Shown: positions 24,763 to 32,674 of the stretch, in pieces
Numbering within the stretch: position 1 is the first letter of the stretch
How the letters are laid out: each line of letters starts with the position of its first letter
Assembly: GCF_009604425.1 (NCBI RefSeq)
Contig: NZ_WEGI01000012.1
Span: 353,251-417,250, forward strand
Direction: 5' to 3'
Source of the DNA: Nocardia aurantia
GTDB lineage: Bacteria > Actinomycetota > Actinomycetes > Mycobacteriales > Mycobacteriaceae
Length of the DNA stretch: 64,000 nt
Notes under the pieces: model-generated
Seen by the model: only the letters and a program-made list of their open reading frames with translations
Databases searched by the model: none
Told to the model about the DNA's origin: nothing
Made by a program: the position numbers and the translations under genes

Positions 24763-26175
24763 TCACGCGGCCGCGAGGCCCGAGAGATCGCGCGTCACCA
24801 CGTAATTGCGGTCGGTGGTGGTACCCAGGGTGTATTCCGGTTCCAGGCCGAGGTATTCGGCGCGGCTGCGGGTGCTCCAGCGTTTCGCGTTCTCGGTGCG
24901 GGTCTTGTGGAAGTTCAGCATGTAGCCGCCCTCGTACAGGCGCACCATGGCGTACCCGCCCGGATATTCCTTCACCGCACCGACTTCCACGAAGTCGACC
25001 GGGATCGGCAGATCGGGACGGGTGCGGCGGTTGCGGTGGCTGTGACCGGAATGGTGCAGGAAGACGCCGGGCGCTGCGCGGTACAACGACTGCAGGGCGG
25101 CGGCGTCGCCGCGGTCCAGGATGAAATCCATCCCGCTCATGTTGGTGGCGCCGGATTCGCTGGTGACCGGGTGATGGCCGAATACGACGGTGGGACGGTC
25201 GGGTTCGTCGGCGAGCAGCGTGCGCAGGTGGTCGAGTTGCTCGGGCTCGATACTGCCGCCGGCGATGTCCAGTTCGGTGGTGTCGAGGCCGAGCAGCCGC
25301 AACCCGCCCACCCGGTGCTCGGTCAGCGATCCCCGTGGCGCGAACCGGTCGCCCCAGCAATCGTGATGGGCGGCATCGGTATTCGGGGAACAGGCGCGAT
25401 AGTCGTCGCCGGTGTGCGGGCGGTCGTGGTTGCCCCGCACGGCGAACCAGTCCCGTCCGGCGGCGCCCCAGCCGTCCAGTCGCGACCGGACCGTGGCGAC
25501 CTGGTCCGGGGTGGCCTCGGCGGTGAGGTCGCCCGCTACCAGGAGATGGTGCACGCCCCGGTCGGGGCGGCGCAGATCGTCGAGCAGGGCGTCGAGCATG
25601 ACCTCCGGATACGGCGGCAGGCCCGGCTCCTGGCTGACGCCCGGCGGCAGGTTCTGCCGGATCAGCCCGGCGACCGTTTCCCCGATGTGCGTGTCGTTGG
25701 ACAGCGCGAGGGTGCGCAGGTGCCTACCGGGCGGCGGCACCAGAGTGGTGACCACACCGAGGGTTTCGGGGGTGCCGGGCCGCGCGGTCACCAGATTCGC
25801 GGCGGGCGCGGCGCGTACGCCGCCGGAACGGGCCTCGAATCGGTAGGCGCGCCCCGGTTCCAGGCCACGAATCTCGGCGTAGTGGTACGGCGTCGGCTCC
25901 GGATCGGAATATCCGAGGCTCGGTGTGGCGGGCGAATCGGCCGGCGCCACAGCGACTTCGGTGTCGGCCGCCACCGGCGTCCCGTCGACGGTACGGGTGC
26001 TCCAGGTGAGGATCACCGTGGTGTCGGTGACGGTGACGACCTCGAGATCGGTCGCGATCACCGTGCCCCGGGCGCGCGCCGGGCCGGGGCCGGTGAGCGT
26101 CAGCACCGGCAGCGCCGCGGCGGTGGTCGCGAGTGCGCCGAGCAGCCGGCGCCGGGTCGGTCCACAGCAGCTCAT
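24763..26175 (-). CDS. Tat-exported metallophosphoesterase with N-terminal Fn3-like domain
   Basis: 470 residues from ATG 26175; an ATG 30 bases upstream is less likely. A twin-arginine signal (TRRRLLGALATTAAALPVL) leads. A fibronectin-III-like segment (VTDTTVILTWSTR) follows. The calcineurin-like core has all metal motifs: SNDTHIGE, VAGDLTAE, RGNHDR, FGHHPV and HHSGHSHR. The family matches actinobacterial phosphoesterases often listed as TIGR03767. It likely acts outside the membrane on a phosphoester or nucleotide using two metal ions. It is divergent from the iron-type binding protein, and phosphate or metal scavenging is possible but not shown. Confidence 0.88.
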   Translation of the reverse strand: MSCCGPTRRRLLGALATTAAALPVLTLTGPGPARARGTVIATDLEVVTVTDTTVILTWSTRTVDGTPVAADTEVAVAPADSPATPSLGYSDPEPTPYHYAEIRGLEPGRAYRFEARSGGVRAAPAANLVTARPGTPETLGVVTTLVPPPGRHLRTLALSNDTHIGETVAGLIRQNLPPGVSQEPGLPPYPEVMLDALLDDLRRPDRGVHHLLVAGDLTAEATPDQVATVRSRLDGWGAAGRDWFAVRGNHDRPHTGDDYRACSPNTDAAHHDCWGDRFAPRGSLTEHRVGGLRLLGLDTTELDIAGGSIEPEQLDHLRTLLADEPDRPTVVFGHHPVTSESGATNMSGMDFILDRGDAAALQSLYRAAPGVFLHHSGHSHRNRRTRPDLPIPVDFVEVGAVKEYPGGYAMVRLYEGGYMLNFHKTRTENAKRWSTRSRAEYLGLEPEYTLGTTTDRNYVVTRDLSGLAAA

Positions 26176-26296
26176 GTCACAGATCCGTTCTCGCTGGTGC
26201 GACAAGGCTAACCGCGATCCGCGCCCGGCGGGCTACCCAGTACGTTGGTCAGCCGAACCCGAAGATGCGGAAGCGGCTCGAAAGGACGGCGCGGTG

Positions 26297-27340
26297 ATGT
26301 CGGTGCGACGGAAGATGACGGCCGTGGTGCCGGCGGTTCTGGCGATGCTCGCGGTGACCACGGCGTGTACCGGCTCCGGTGGCGACGACCGGATCCTGGT
26401 CTACAGCGGCGAGCACGAGACGCTGGCGCAGGCGTGGGCGAGCGCCTTCACGGCCGCCACCGGAATCGCGGTCACGCTGCGGTCCGGGGACGACAACGAT
26501 CTCGGGAACCAGATCGTCTCGGAGGGGCCGGACTCGCCGGCCGATGTGTTCCTGGCCGCCGCCGCCCCGGCCGTCGCCCGGGTGGACCGGGCCGGCCGGT
26601 TCGCCGGCCTCGATCGGGACACCCTCGCCCAGGTGCCCGAGCGGTATCGCGCGGCCGACGGCGACTGGATCGGAATCGCCGCTCGCACCGCGGCTTTCGT
26701 CTACGACCCGGCGAAACTGCCGGCCGACCGGTTGCCCGCTTCGCTGCTGGAGCTGGCGCAGCCGCAGTGGCGCGGCCGCTGGGCCGCCGACACCGCCGGC
26801 GCGGATTTCCGGGCGATGGTCGCGGCGGTGCTGGCGCAGCAGGGTGAAGACGTCACCCGGGAGTGGCTGCGCGGGGTGCGGGCCGATGTGGTCGCGGCAC
26901 AGAGCCCGGGGGCGGCGATGGCCGGTGTCGACACCGGCCGATACGACGGCGCGCTGGTCTTCGCCGACCATTGGTTCCGCGATCGGGCGGGCACCGATGC
27001 CGTCGGCACCGACCGATCGGCCGCCGCGGAGCACAGCGGCCGCACCGCGCTGTACCGGTTCGTGTCGCCGGATCCCGGTGCGTTCGTGTCGGTTTCCGGT
27101 GCCGGAGTCCTGAGGTCGAGCCGGAACCGTTCCGCCGCACAGCGATTCGTGCGATTCGTGACCGGCCAGGCGGGGCAGCAACTGTCGCGGGACGCGGCCG
27201 GACTGGAATATCCGGTCGCCGAGGACATCCCGCCCGATCCGGCGCTGCCGCCGCTGGATCCCGGAGCGCCGCTGCTGGATCCGGGCAACGTGGACGACGC
27301 GCGGGTCGACCGGCTCGTGACCGAGGCGGGGTTGGCCTGA
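26297..27340 (+). CDS. Iron(III)-type ABC substrate-binding lipoprotein
   Basis: 347 residues from ATG 26297, after AAAGGA; the in-frame GTG three bases earlier is possible. Lipobox VTTAC places the lipid at Cys24. The mature protein starts ILVYSGEHETLAQAWASAF, the usual opening of FbpA/FutA-type binding proteins, and continues with SPADVFLAAAAPAV and the hinge segments of a type-II periplasmic fold. C-terminal part is DP-rich (PPDPALPPLDPGAPLLDPG). No permease or ATPase gene follows, so it either serves a distant transporter or is an orphan receptor. Ferric iron is the family ligand; 2-aminoethylphosphonate or other ligands are alternatives. Confidence 0.82.
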   Translation: MSVRRKMTAVVPAVLAMLAVTTACTGSGGDDRILVYSGEHETLAQAWASAFTAATGIAVTLRSGDDNDLGNQIVSEGPDSPADVFLAAAAPAVARVDRAGRFAGLDRDTLAQVPERYRAADGDWIGIAARTAAFVYDPAKLPADRLPASLLELAQPQWRGRWAADTAGADFRAMVAAVLAQQGEDVTREWLRGVRADVVAAQSPGAAMAGVDTGRYDGALVFADHWFRDRAGTDAVGTDRSAAAEHSGRTALYRFVSPDPGAFVSVSGAGVLRSSRNRSAAQRFVRFVTGQAGQQLSRDAAGLEYPVAEDIPPDPALPPLDPGAPLLDPGNVDDARVDRLVTEAGLA

Positions 27341-27746
27341 CGGCGGTTCGGATGCGGGAACAGCGTGAGTTGGCGCATGGCCGGCCACCGCGGCCAGGCG
27401 CCACCGTGCCACCGCGGCCAGGCGCCACCGTGCCACCGCGGCCAGGCGCCACCGTGCCACCGCGGCCCGGCGCCACCGTGCCCCGGTGCCACCGCGCCCG
27501 GTGCCACCGCGCTCCGGCGCCACCGCGCCCCGGCGGTGCCGCGCCGGACCCAGCGTCGCCATCAGGTGTGGTCGACGGCCGACAGCCCGACGGCGAACAC
27601 CGCGGGCATCGAGCCGCCGACGTCGTACGGCTCTCGCTGAACGAAAGGCACGCGCGTGTCGCGCTGCCTTGCGTCGTCGCCGCGAACGCCTAGGGTGGTT
27701 GCCGTGCGAGGGCCGGGAGCGCCCACGCCCGACGGAGAGGAGCCCG
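27341..27746. other. 406-bp intergenic region with minisatellite and promoter
   Basis: Holds four exact or near-exact 24-bp tandem units (27385-27480) and a degenerate continuation to about 27540, rich in GCCACCG. Further right is a TAGGGT box at 27691-27696 and then a GGAGAGG ribosome site at 27734-27740, which would serve the next lipoprotein gene. No protein in this gap is convincing. Confidence 0.6.
27385..27480. repeat. 24-bp tandem repeat, four units
   Basis: Units start at 27385, 27409, 27433 and 27457. The first three are identical and the fourth differs by one base (A to C). The core reads CCACCGCGGCCAGGCGCC followed by ACCGTG. Decayed units continue to about 27540. There are no spacers, so it is not a CRISPR array. 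Translating through it on either strand gives only a Gly/His/Arg/Pro-rich repeat. Confidence 0.92.
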
Positions 27747-28166
27747 GTGCGCCGCCCGCTGTTCATCCTGTCCCTGCTGGCCTGTGCCGCAATGGCAACG
27801 CCGCTGACCGCGTGTTCGCACGCGTCCGACGATTCGGGGTCCGCGCACGCGGCGTCACCCCAGGAAGGCGCCGGCCCGCCGGTCGGCGAGGGGACGCTGA
27901 AGGTGCGGGCCACCACCGGAGCCGAGCAGTTCCCGGCCTCCGGTCTCGGTGTGGGGGTGTCGAAATGCGATTCCAGCGCCTCGCTGACGACCCTCACCAC
28001 GGCGGGCCACGAGGGCGCCGCCGCCCACAATCTGCCCGGCGGCTGCTATCAGGTGGCGGCCACGGGTGTGCCGTCCGGTTGCATGCTGGGCAGTCCGTCG
28101 CCGGTGAAAGTCGATGTCACACCGGGGAATACGAGCATCGCAAGCTTCCAGCTGAAGTGCGCGTGA
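27747..28166 (+). CDS. Small secreted lipoprotein
   Basis: 139 residues from GTG 27747, 6 bases after GGAGAGG. Signal peptide RRPLFILSLLACAAM ends in lipobox PLTAC (Cys23). The mature part is a Ser/Ala/Pro linker followed by a beta-rich domain with four Cys (SKCDSS, GGCYQVA, SGCMLG, LKCA) that could form two disulfides. The pattern, a repeated short beta-sandwich opening GTLKVRATTGAEQFPASGL, is reminiscent of prealbumin/carboxypeptidase-regulatory-like domains, but I cannot name a family. Converges with the AraC gene after 13 bp. Confidence 0.72.
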   Translation: MRRPLFILSLLACAAMATPLTACSHASDDSGSAHAASPQEGAGPPVGEGTLKVRATTGAEQFPASGLGVGVSKCDSSASLTTLTTAGHEGAAAHNLPGGCYQVAATGVPSGCMLGSPSPVKVDVTPGNTSIASFQLKCA

Positions 28167-28179
28167 GCGGGGGGCCGGT

Positions 28180-29178
28180 TCATCCGGGCCGGTGATCGCC
28201 CGGCGGCTCCGATGTCCAGCGGTGCGCCGCCCGGCGCAGGGCACGGGTGTCCGAGTAGCCCAGTCGCCGGGCCAGGGCCGTCGACGAGGTCGGTCCTGCG
28301 GTGCGTCGCGCCGTGTCGCGAGCCCGGTCCAGTTCGCGTCGCCAGCCGGTGTCGGCGTCGGCGAGCCGGCGCTGCAGCGTGCGCGGGCTGACGGCGAGCC
28401 GGTGCGCCACGGTCGCGAGGGTGGCGTTGCCCGCCGGGAGCAGTTCGGTCAGGATCTGCTGTACCCGATCGGGCCAGGTCCGGTTCTGCAACGGCGGCGT
28501 GGGCACCGAGGCCGCGTAGCGGCGCAGGATATCGGCGAGCCGATGGTCGGCGGTGCGCAGCGGTAACGCCAGGTCCCGGGTGCGCAGGGTCATACTGTCC
28601 ACCGGTGCGCCGAACTCGATGCGCGTGGTGCCGAACGCCTCGACGAATGCGCCGGTGGTACGAGGAGGGCTCTGCCGCAAGGTGATTCGGTGCGAGTTGA
28701 CCTCCGCTCCGGTGACGTGCCGGATGCGCGCCAGAGTACTGGCGTAGGCGGCCTGCACCGTGAGATCGGCGCCGCGGCCGTCGCCGTCGATCAACTCCAG
28801 CACGGTGGTGTGCTCGCCGTCGGCGGACGGGCCGGGCCGGTACCGATGATTGGTCGCCATCGCGCCGTTGGCCCGGACGGCGGCGAGACCGTCGCCCACC
28901 GTCGCCGCGGTGCTGAACAAATAGTCGAAGATCTCGAATCGACCGTGCCGGTAGGTGTTCGCGATCCGCAGCCCGACATCCGGTGCTTCCTGGTGAAATT
29001 CAGCGTGCTCCCACAGCCGCAGATAGGCCCGGCTCGGTAACAGACCGTGCTCGCTGGTGAGCACGGAAACGGGAACGTCGGCCTCGCGCAGCAGCTTCCG
29101 CGGATCCAGCCCCGCGCCCGCAGTGGTCAGGACGCAGCGGGCCAGGACCGCGTTGTAGGCGGGGGCCGGCTCGGACAC
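28180..29178 (-). CDS. AraC-family transcriptional regulator
   Basis: 332 residues from GTG 29178. The N-terminal half is the arabinose-binding-like domain found in regulators of the OruR/ArgR type (LLPSRAYLRLWEHAEFH, EAPDVGLRIANTYR). The C-terminal AraC DNA-binding domain has LATVAHRLAVSPRTLQRRLADADTG and a second helix-turn-helix ending in RRLGYSDTRALRRAAHRW. A TACGAT box 6 bases upstream suggests a leaderless mRNA. It is divergent from ubiX-ubiD with a 107-bp gap, so it is the likely activator of that decarboxylase pair, perhaps responding to an aromatic acid. Confidence 0.88.
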   Translation of the reverse strand: MSEPAPAYNAVLARCVLTTAGAGLDPRKLLREADVPVSVLTSEHGLLPSRAYLRLWEHAEFHQEAPDVGLRIANTYRHGRFEIFDYLFSTAATVGDGLAAVRANGAMATNHRYRPGPSADGEHTTVLELIDGDGRGADLTVQAAYASTLARIRHVTGAEVNSHRITLRQSPPRTTGAFVEAFGTTRIEFGAPVDSMTLRTRDLALPLRTADHRLADILRRYAASVPTPPLQNRTWPDRVQQILTELLPAGNATLATVAHRLAVSPRTLQRRLADADTGWRRELDRARDTARRTAGPTSSTALARRLGYSDTRALRRAAHRWTSEPPGDHRPG

Positions 29179-29285
29179 GACACCATCGTATGCTCCCGGT
29201 CCGGCGCCGCTGCTTGTCGTGTTCGGTCCGGTGGCGGGCGCGAACCGTCCTCCCGCGGGCGCGTTCGGTCTGTGACGCTGGGTGG

Positions 29286-29867
29286 ATGTCCGAAGCAACA
29301 CTGGAGCAATCGCGCCGATTGATCGTGGGGATCAGCGGCGCCACCGGAATCGTCTACGGCATCCGGGCATTGGAGCTGGCCCGGAAGGCCGGGGTGCGTA
29401 CCCATCTCGTGGTCACCGCGGCCGGACAGCAGACCCGGGCCTACGAAACAGAGCTCAGCGCAAGAGATCTCGCGGCAATGGCGGATGTGACGTACCGGCC
29501 CGCCGAGATCGGCGCGGCGATCGCCTCCGGATCGTTCCGGACCGGCGGAATGCTGGTGGCGCCGTGCTCGATCCGCACACTCTCCGCGATCGCGTACGGC
29601 AACGGCGACAATCTGCTGACCCGGGCGGCGGATGTGACGTTGAAGGAGCGCCGCCGGCTGGTGCTGATGGTGCGCGAGACCCCGCTGACCCTCGGTCATC
29701 TGCGCGCGATGATCGCTGTCACCGAGATGGGCGGCATCGTCATGCCGCCGGTGCCCGCGTTCTATCTACGGCCCGGTGGTATCGGCGAACTCGTGGATCA
29801 CACCGTCGGGCGGGCCCTGGATCTGCTGGACATCGATGTACCGGAGATGCCCCGCTGGGGCGAGTGA
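29286..29867 (+). CDS. ubiX: Flavin prenyltransferase UbiX
   Basis: 193 residues. The flavin-binding opening RRLIVGISGATGIVYGIRAL is diagnostic, followed by LVAPCSIRTLSAIAYGNGDNLLTRAADV and LKERRRLVLMVRETPL, both conserved in UbiX/Pad1. It joins a dimethylallyl unit to FMN to make prenylated FMN, the cofactor of UbiD decarboxylases. The ATG at 29286 is the family start. It overlaps the ubiD start by 4 bases (GTGA), so cofactor maker and user are coupled. Confidence 0.95.
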   Translation: MSEATLEQSRRLIVGISGATGIVYGIRALELARKAGVRTHLVVTAAGQQTRAYETELSARDLAAMADVTYRPAEIGAAIASGSFRTGGMLVAPCSIRTLSAIAYGNGDNLLTRAADVTLKERRRLVLMVRETPLTLGHLRAMIAVTEMGGIVMPPVPAFYLRPGGIGELVDHTVGRALDLLDIDVPEMPRWGE

Positions 29868-31363
29868 GGAATCCGTTGAAGCACTTGAAGAGTCTGCGTG
29901 AGTTCGTCGCCGAACTGGCGGCGGTGGGCGAACTGCAACGCGTCGACCGCGAGGTCGACTGGAATCTGGAGATCGGCGCGATCATCCGCCGCTCCTACGA
30001 CCTGCGGGCGCCCGCGCCGTTGTTCGAAACCGTGACAGGCTATCGGGATTCGGGCTTCCGGGTGCTCGGCGCACCCGGCGGGCTGTCCGCAGCGCATCAT
30101 CCGCTGGCGCGAATCGCGTTGGCGCTCGGGCTGTCCCACGATGCGACCGGTCGTGACATCATGGCCGCGATCGTCGCCGCCCGAGACCGCGCCGGGATCC
30201 CACCGCGGGTGGTGGACGCGTCGTCCGCACCCTGTAAACAGCACATCCACCGCGGCGATGACGTGGACCTGTTCGCCTTTCCCACCCCGCTGATCCACGG
30301 CAACGACGGCGGGCGCTACATCCAGACTTTCGGCATGAACATCGCCCGCACCCCCGACGGGTCGTGGACCAACTGGTCGATCAATCGGATGATGATCGCG
30401 GGCCGCGACACCCTCGCCTGCCTGATCCCGGGGCCACAACACCTGGGGATTATCCGCGACATGTGGACTCGGCGCGGCGAACCGATGCCGATCGCGCTGG
30501 CTCTGGGGGTCGAACCCGGCCTCCCGTACGCGGGTGCGATGCCGCTGCCCGAGGGCGTGGACGAATCCCATTTCCTCGGAGCGCTGTTCGGTGAGGGTAT
30601 CGAGGTCGTCCCGGCCGAGACCGTGGATCTGCTCGTCCCGGCCACCGCGGAGATCGTGATCGAGGGTCATATCGCCGTCGACGAGACCGTGCCCGAGGGC
30701 CCGATGAACGAATACCCGGGCTACAACGCGCTGGAGCGGTCGCCGAAACCGGTCTTCCACGTCTCGGCCATCACCCATCGCGACAATGCGATCCTCCCGG
30801 TGGTGGCCGCCGGGCCGCCGGTCGAGGAGGACCATACGGGTACCGGCACCATGCACGCGGCGGAGCTCCTGTATCAGCTGCGCAAGGCCGGTCTGCCGAT
30901 CGCGGCCACCTGGTTCTCCTACGAGTCGGCGCTGCACTGGCTACTGGTCGCGGCGCGCTCGGATTGGCACGAGACGCTACCGATTTCGTCCGCGGAACTG
31001 GCGAAACGGGTGGGGGAGGTGGTGTTCTCGGGCAAGGCGGGATTCGGCGTGCCGAAGGTTCTGTTGGTGGAGGACGACATCGACCTCACGGATGTGAACG
31101 AGGTGGTGTGGGCGTTCGCGACTCGCGCCCACCCCGAGCACGGTGAGGTGCATTTCGCCGCCGAACCCACCGCAGCCCTGTCGGTCTACCTGTCCGAGGC
31201 GGAGCAGCACAGCTACCGAGCGGGCAAGGTGATCTACAACTGCCTGCTCGCCGACCTGTTCGAGGCCTCCCGGCGACCGGTCAAGGGCAATTTCGACAGC
31301 GGTTGGCCGCCGGAGATCCGAGACCGCGTACTCGGCAACTGGCACGCCTACGGCTACCGCTGA
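29864..31363 (+). CDS. ubiD: UbiD-family prenyl-FMN-dependent decarboxylase
   Basis: 499 residues from GTG 29864. UbiD blocks are seen: SLREFVAELAAVGELQRVDR at the start, GMNIARTPDGSWTNWSINR (with the active-site Arg), PEGPMNEYPGY and EEDHTGTGT near the catalytic Glu residues. These enzymes decarboxylate (or reversibly carboxylate) aromatic or unsaturated acids. There is no small D subunit gene, unlike vanillate/4-hydroxybenzoate decarboxylase operons. The coupled ubiX and divergent AraC suggest an inducible catabolic enzyme, not menaquinone synthesis. Substrate not determined; pyrrole, indole or phenolic acids are candidates. Confidence 0.93.
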   Translation: MRNPLKHLKSLREFVAELAAVGELQRVDREVDWNLEIGAIIRRSYDLRAPAPLFETVTGYRDSGFRVLGAPGGLSAAHHPLARIALALGLSHDATGRDIMAAIVAARDRAGIPPRVVDASSAPCKQHIHRGDDVDLFAFPTPLIHGNDGGRYIQTFGMNIARTPDGSWTNWSINRMMIAGRDTLACLIPGPQHLGIIRDMWTRRGEPMPIALALGVEPGLPYAGAMPLPEGVDESHFLGALFGEGIEVVPAETVDLLVPATAEIVIEGHIAVDETVPEGPMNEYPGYNALERSPKPVFHVSAITHRDNAILPVVAAGPPVEEDHTGTGTMHAAELLYQLRKAGLPIAATWFSYESALHWLLVAARSDWHETLPISSAELAKRVGEVVFSGKAGFGVPKVLLVEDDIDLTDVNEVVWAFATRAHPEHGEVHFAAEPTAALSVYLSEAEQHSYRAGKVIYNCLLADLFEASRRPVKGNFDSGWPPEIRDRVLGNWHAYGYR

Positions 31364-31393
31364 CCGGGTGGCGGGATCCGGCGGCCGAACGGG

Positions 31394-32569
31394 TCAGCGC
31401 GCGCCGAGTTCGGCCAGGCGGTAGGCCTGGGCCCGGCGCAGGGCGGGGATGCGGGCCGCGGTGCGGATCGCGGTGTTGCGCAACGCGCGTCCCGTCGTCG
31501 ACCGGATCGTGGCGAGCCGGGTCATCCGGTCGGTGAAGGCGACCACGCCGAGGGCGATCGGGCGCCGGGTGCGCTCGTACTCGTCGAGCAGGGTCGCGGG
31601 TTCGCCGCGCAGTACCCGCGCGAGCAGCCCGCCGAGGGCGGCGCCGTCCTGGATCCCGGTGTTCATGCCCTGCCCGCCGGCCGGGCTGTGCACGTGGGCG
31701 GCGTCGCCGGCGAGGAAGATTCGGCCCGCCCGGTAGTGGTCGGCGAGGCGGTGATGGACGTGGAACCGCGAGCTCCATGTCACCTCGGTGACCGTCGTGC
31801 CCGAACCAGGACGGCAGGCGTCGACGATGCCCTGGACGAAGTCGCGATCCGGATGCTCGGGCGGCGTGGTGTCCACAGTCGCCACGACGCGGTAGCGGTC
31901 GCCGGTCTCGTCGGGTAGCGGGGCGACCACGGCCAGGCCCTGCGGCGCGAGGGTCAATGTGGCCTCGGTGCGGGGATCGGGCCAGTTCATCCGGACGTCG
32001 GCGAGGACGAACGACTCGGCGTAGCTGTCCCCGGTGAACCCGATGCCGGCGGCCTCCCGGGTGGGGCTGTGCATGCCGTCCGCGCCGATCACATAGTCGG
32101 CGCGGATCGTGCCGGGCGCGCCGTCGCCGTCGCGGTACTCGACCGTGACGGCCGCGTCGTCCCGGGTGATCCCGGTGACCTCGCAGGGCCGGTGCACCCG
32201 GCCGCCGGCCCGCTCCAGCCGCCGCAGCAGCACGGACTCGGTGTCGTTCTGGCCGAGCATCACGGTGAACGGGAACGGCGTCGGCAGCTGATCGAACGAG
32301 AGGTGTGCCAGCACCCGGTTGCCGTCGCGGAAGCTGAAATTCGGGACGATGAGGCCCCGTTCGCACAGCTCGGCGGCGACGTCGAACTCGCTGAGCACCT
32401 CGAGCGTGCGCGCATGGATCACGCATGCCCGGGAAGTGTTGGCGCCCTCGGCGAGCCGGTCCAGCAGGACGACGTCGGCGCCGGCGTCGGCGAGGGCGAT
32501 CGCGGCGGTGAGGCCGGTCGGCCCGGCCCCCACGACGACGACGGATGCGGTGGCGGGAATGGTGCTCAC
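31394..32569 (-). CDS. FAD-dependent aromatic monooxygenase (class A, PHBH fold)
   Basis: 391 residues from GTG 32569, which has GAGGAGT 5 bases upstream; an ATG at 32605 falls in the operator region and is unlikely. The dinucleotide site VVVVGAGPTGLTAAIAL opens the protein, and the second FAD motif is RIFLAGDAAHVHSPAGGQGMN. The DG motif (YVIGADGMHSPTREAAG) is intact. Such enzymes hydroxylate phenols or drugs with NAD(P)H. The C-terminal thioredoxin-like domain of larger relatives is absent. The divergent tetR and its operator array imply substrate induction. Degradation of a phenolic compound or antibiotic is inferred. Confidence 0.9.
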   Translation of the reverse strand: MSTIPATASVVVVGAGPTGLTAAIALADAGADVVLLDRLAEGANTSRACVIHARTLEVLSEFDVAAELCERGLIVPNFSFRDGNRVLAHLSFDQLPTPFPFTVMLGQNDTESVLLRRLERAGGRVHRPCEVTGITRDDAAVTVEYRDGDGAPGTIRADYVIGADGMHSPTREAAGIGFTGDSYAESFVLADVRMNWPDPRTEATLTLAPQGLAVVAPLPDETGDRYRVVATVDTTPPEHPDRDFVQGIVDACRPGSGTTVTEVTWSSRFHVHHRLADHYRAGRIFLAGDAAHVHSPAGGQGMNTGIQDGAALGGLLARVLRGEPATLLDEYERTRRPIALGVVAFTDRMTRLATIRSTTGRALRNTAIRTAARIPALRRAQAYRLAELGAR

Positions 32570-32586
32570 GACGACTCCTCGGGTTT

Positions 32587-32616
32587 GCCAACATCTGTTG
32601 GCCAACGTTTGTTGAC
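32587..32616. promoter_or_regulatory. Operator pair 1-2 for the divergent TetR regulator
   Basis: Two 16-bp palindromes overlapping by 2 bases. The first, GCCAACATCTGTTGGC (32587-32602), is perfect with 7-bp arms. The second, GCCAACGTTTGTTGAC (32601-32616), is imperfect. They lie downstream of the -10 (TACCGT, reverse complement of 32620-32625) of the monooxygenase promoter and cover its predicted start of transcription. Confidence 0.82.
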
Positions 32617-32619
32617 TTC

Positions 32620-32649
32620 ACGGTAGGCCAGCCTCGGGTGCGATGTCAA
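32620..32649 (-). promoter_or_regulatory. Promoter of the monooxygenase gene
   Basis: On the minus strand TTGACA (32644-32649) and TACCGT (32620-32625) are separated by 18 bases, a good vegetative promoter. Its -35 box touches operator 3 and its start site falls in operator 2, so bound repressor would block it from both sides. Confidence 0.65.
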
Positions 32650-32674
32650 CGGTTGTTGGCCTACAGTTGTTGGC
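32645..32674. promoter_or_regulatory. Operator pair 3-4 for the divergent TetR regulator
   Basis: GTCAACGGTTGTTGGC (32645-32660) and GCCTACAGTTGTTGGC (32659-32674) repeat the layout of pair 1-2, also overlapping by 2 bases, 28 bases away. The last base of operator 4 abuts the tetR ATG. TACAGT inside operator 4 (32662-32667) is 7 bases before that ATG and could be the tetR -10, giving autorepression. Confidence 0.82.

Noticed and set aside
24622..26211. 529-residue plus-strand frame with a GAAAGGA-like site and ATG
   Set aside because: Antisense to a Tat metallophosphoesterase with all metal motifs; the predicted protein has shadow-like Gly/Arg/Val composition.
27385..27540. Possible CRISPR array
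   Set aside because: Units are directly adjacent 24-bp copies with no unique spacers and no cas genes nearby.
27365..27640. 91-residue repeat protein (H-R-G-Q-A-P-P-C repeats) encoded by the minisatellite
   Set aside because: No ribosome site, composition follows the DNA repeat, and equally good frames exist on the other strand.
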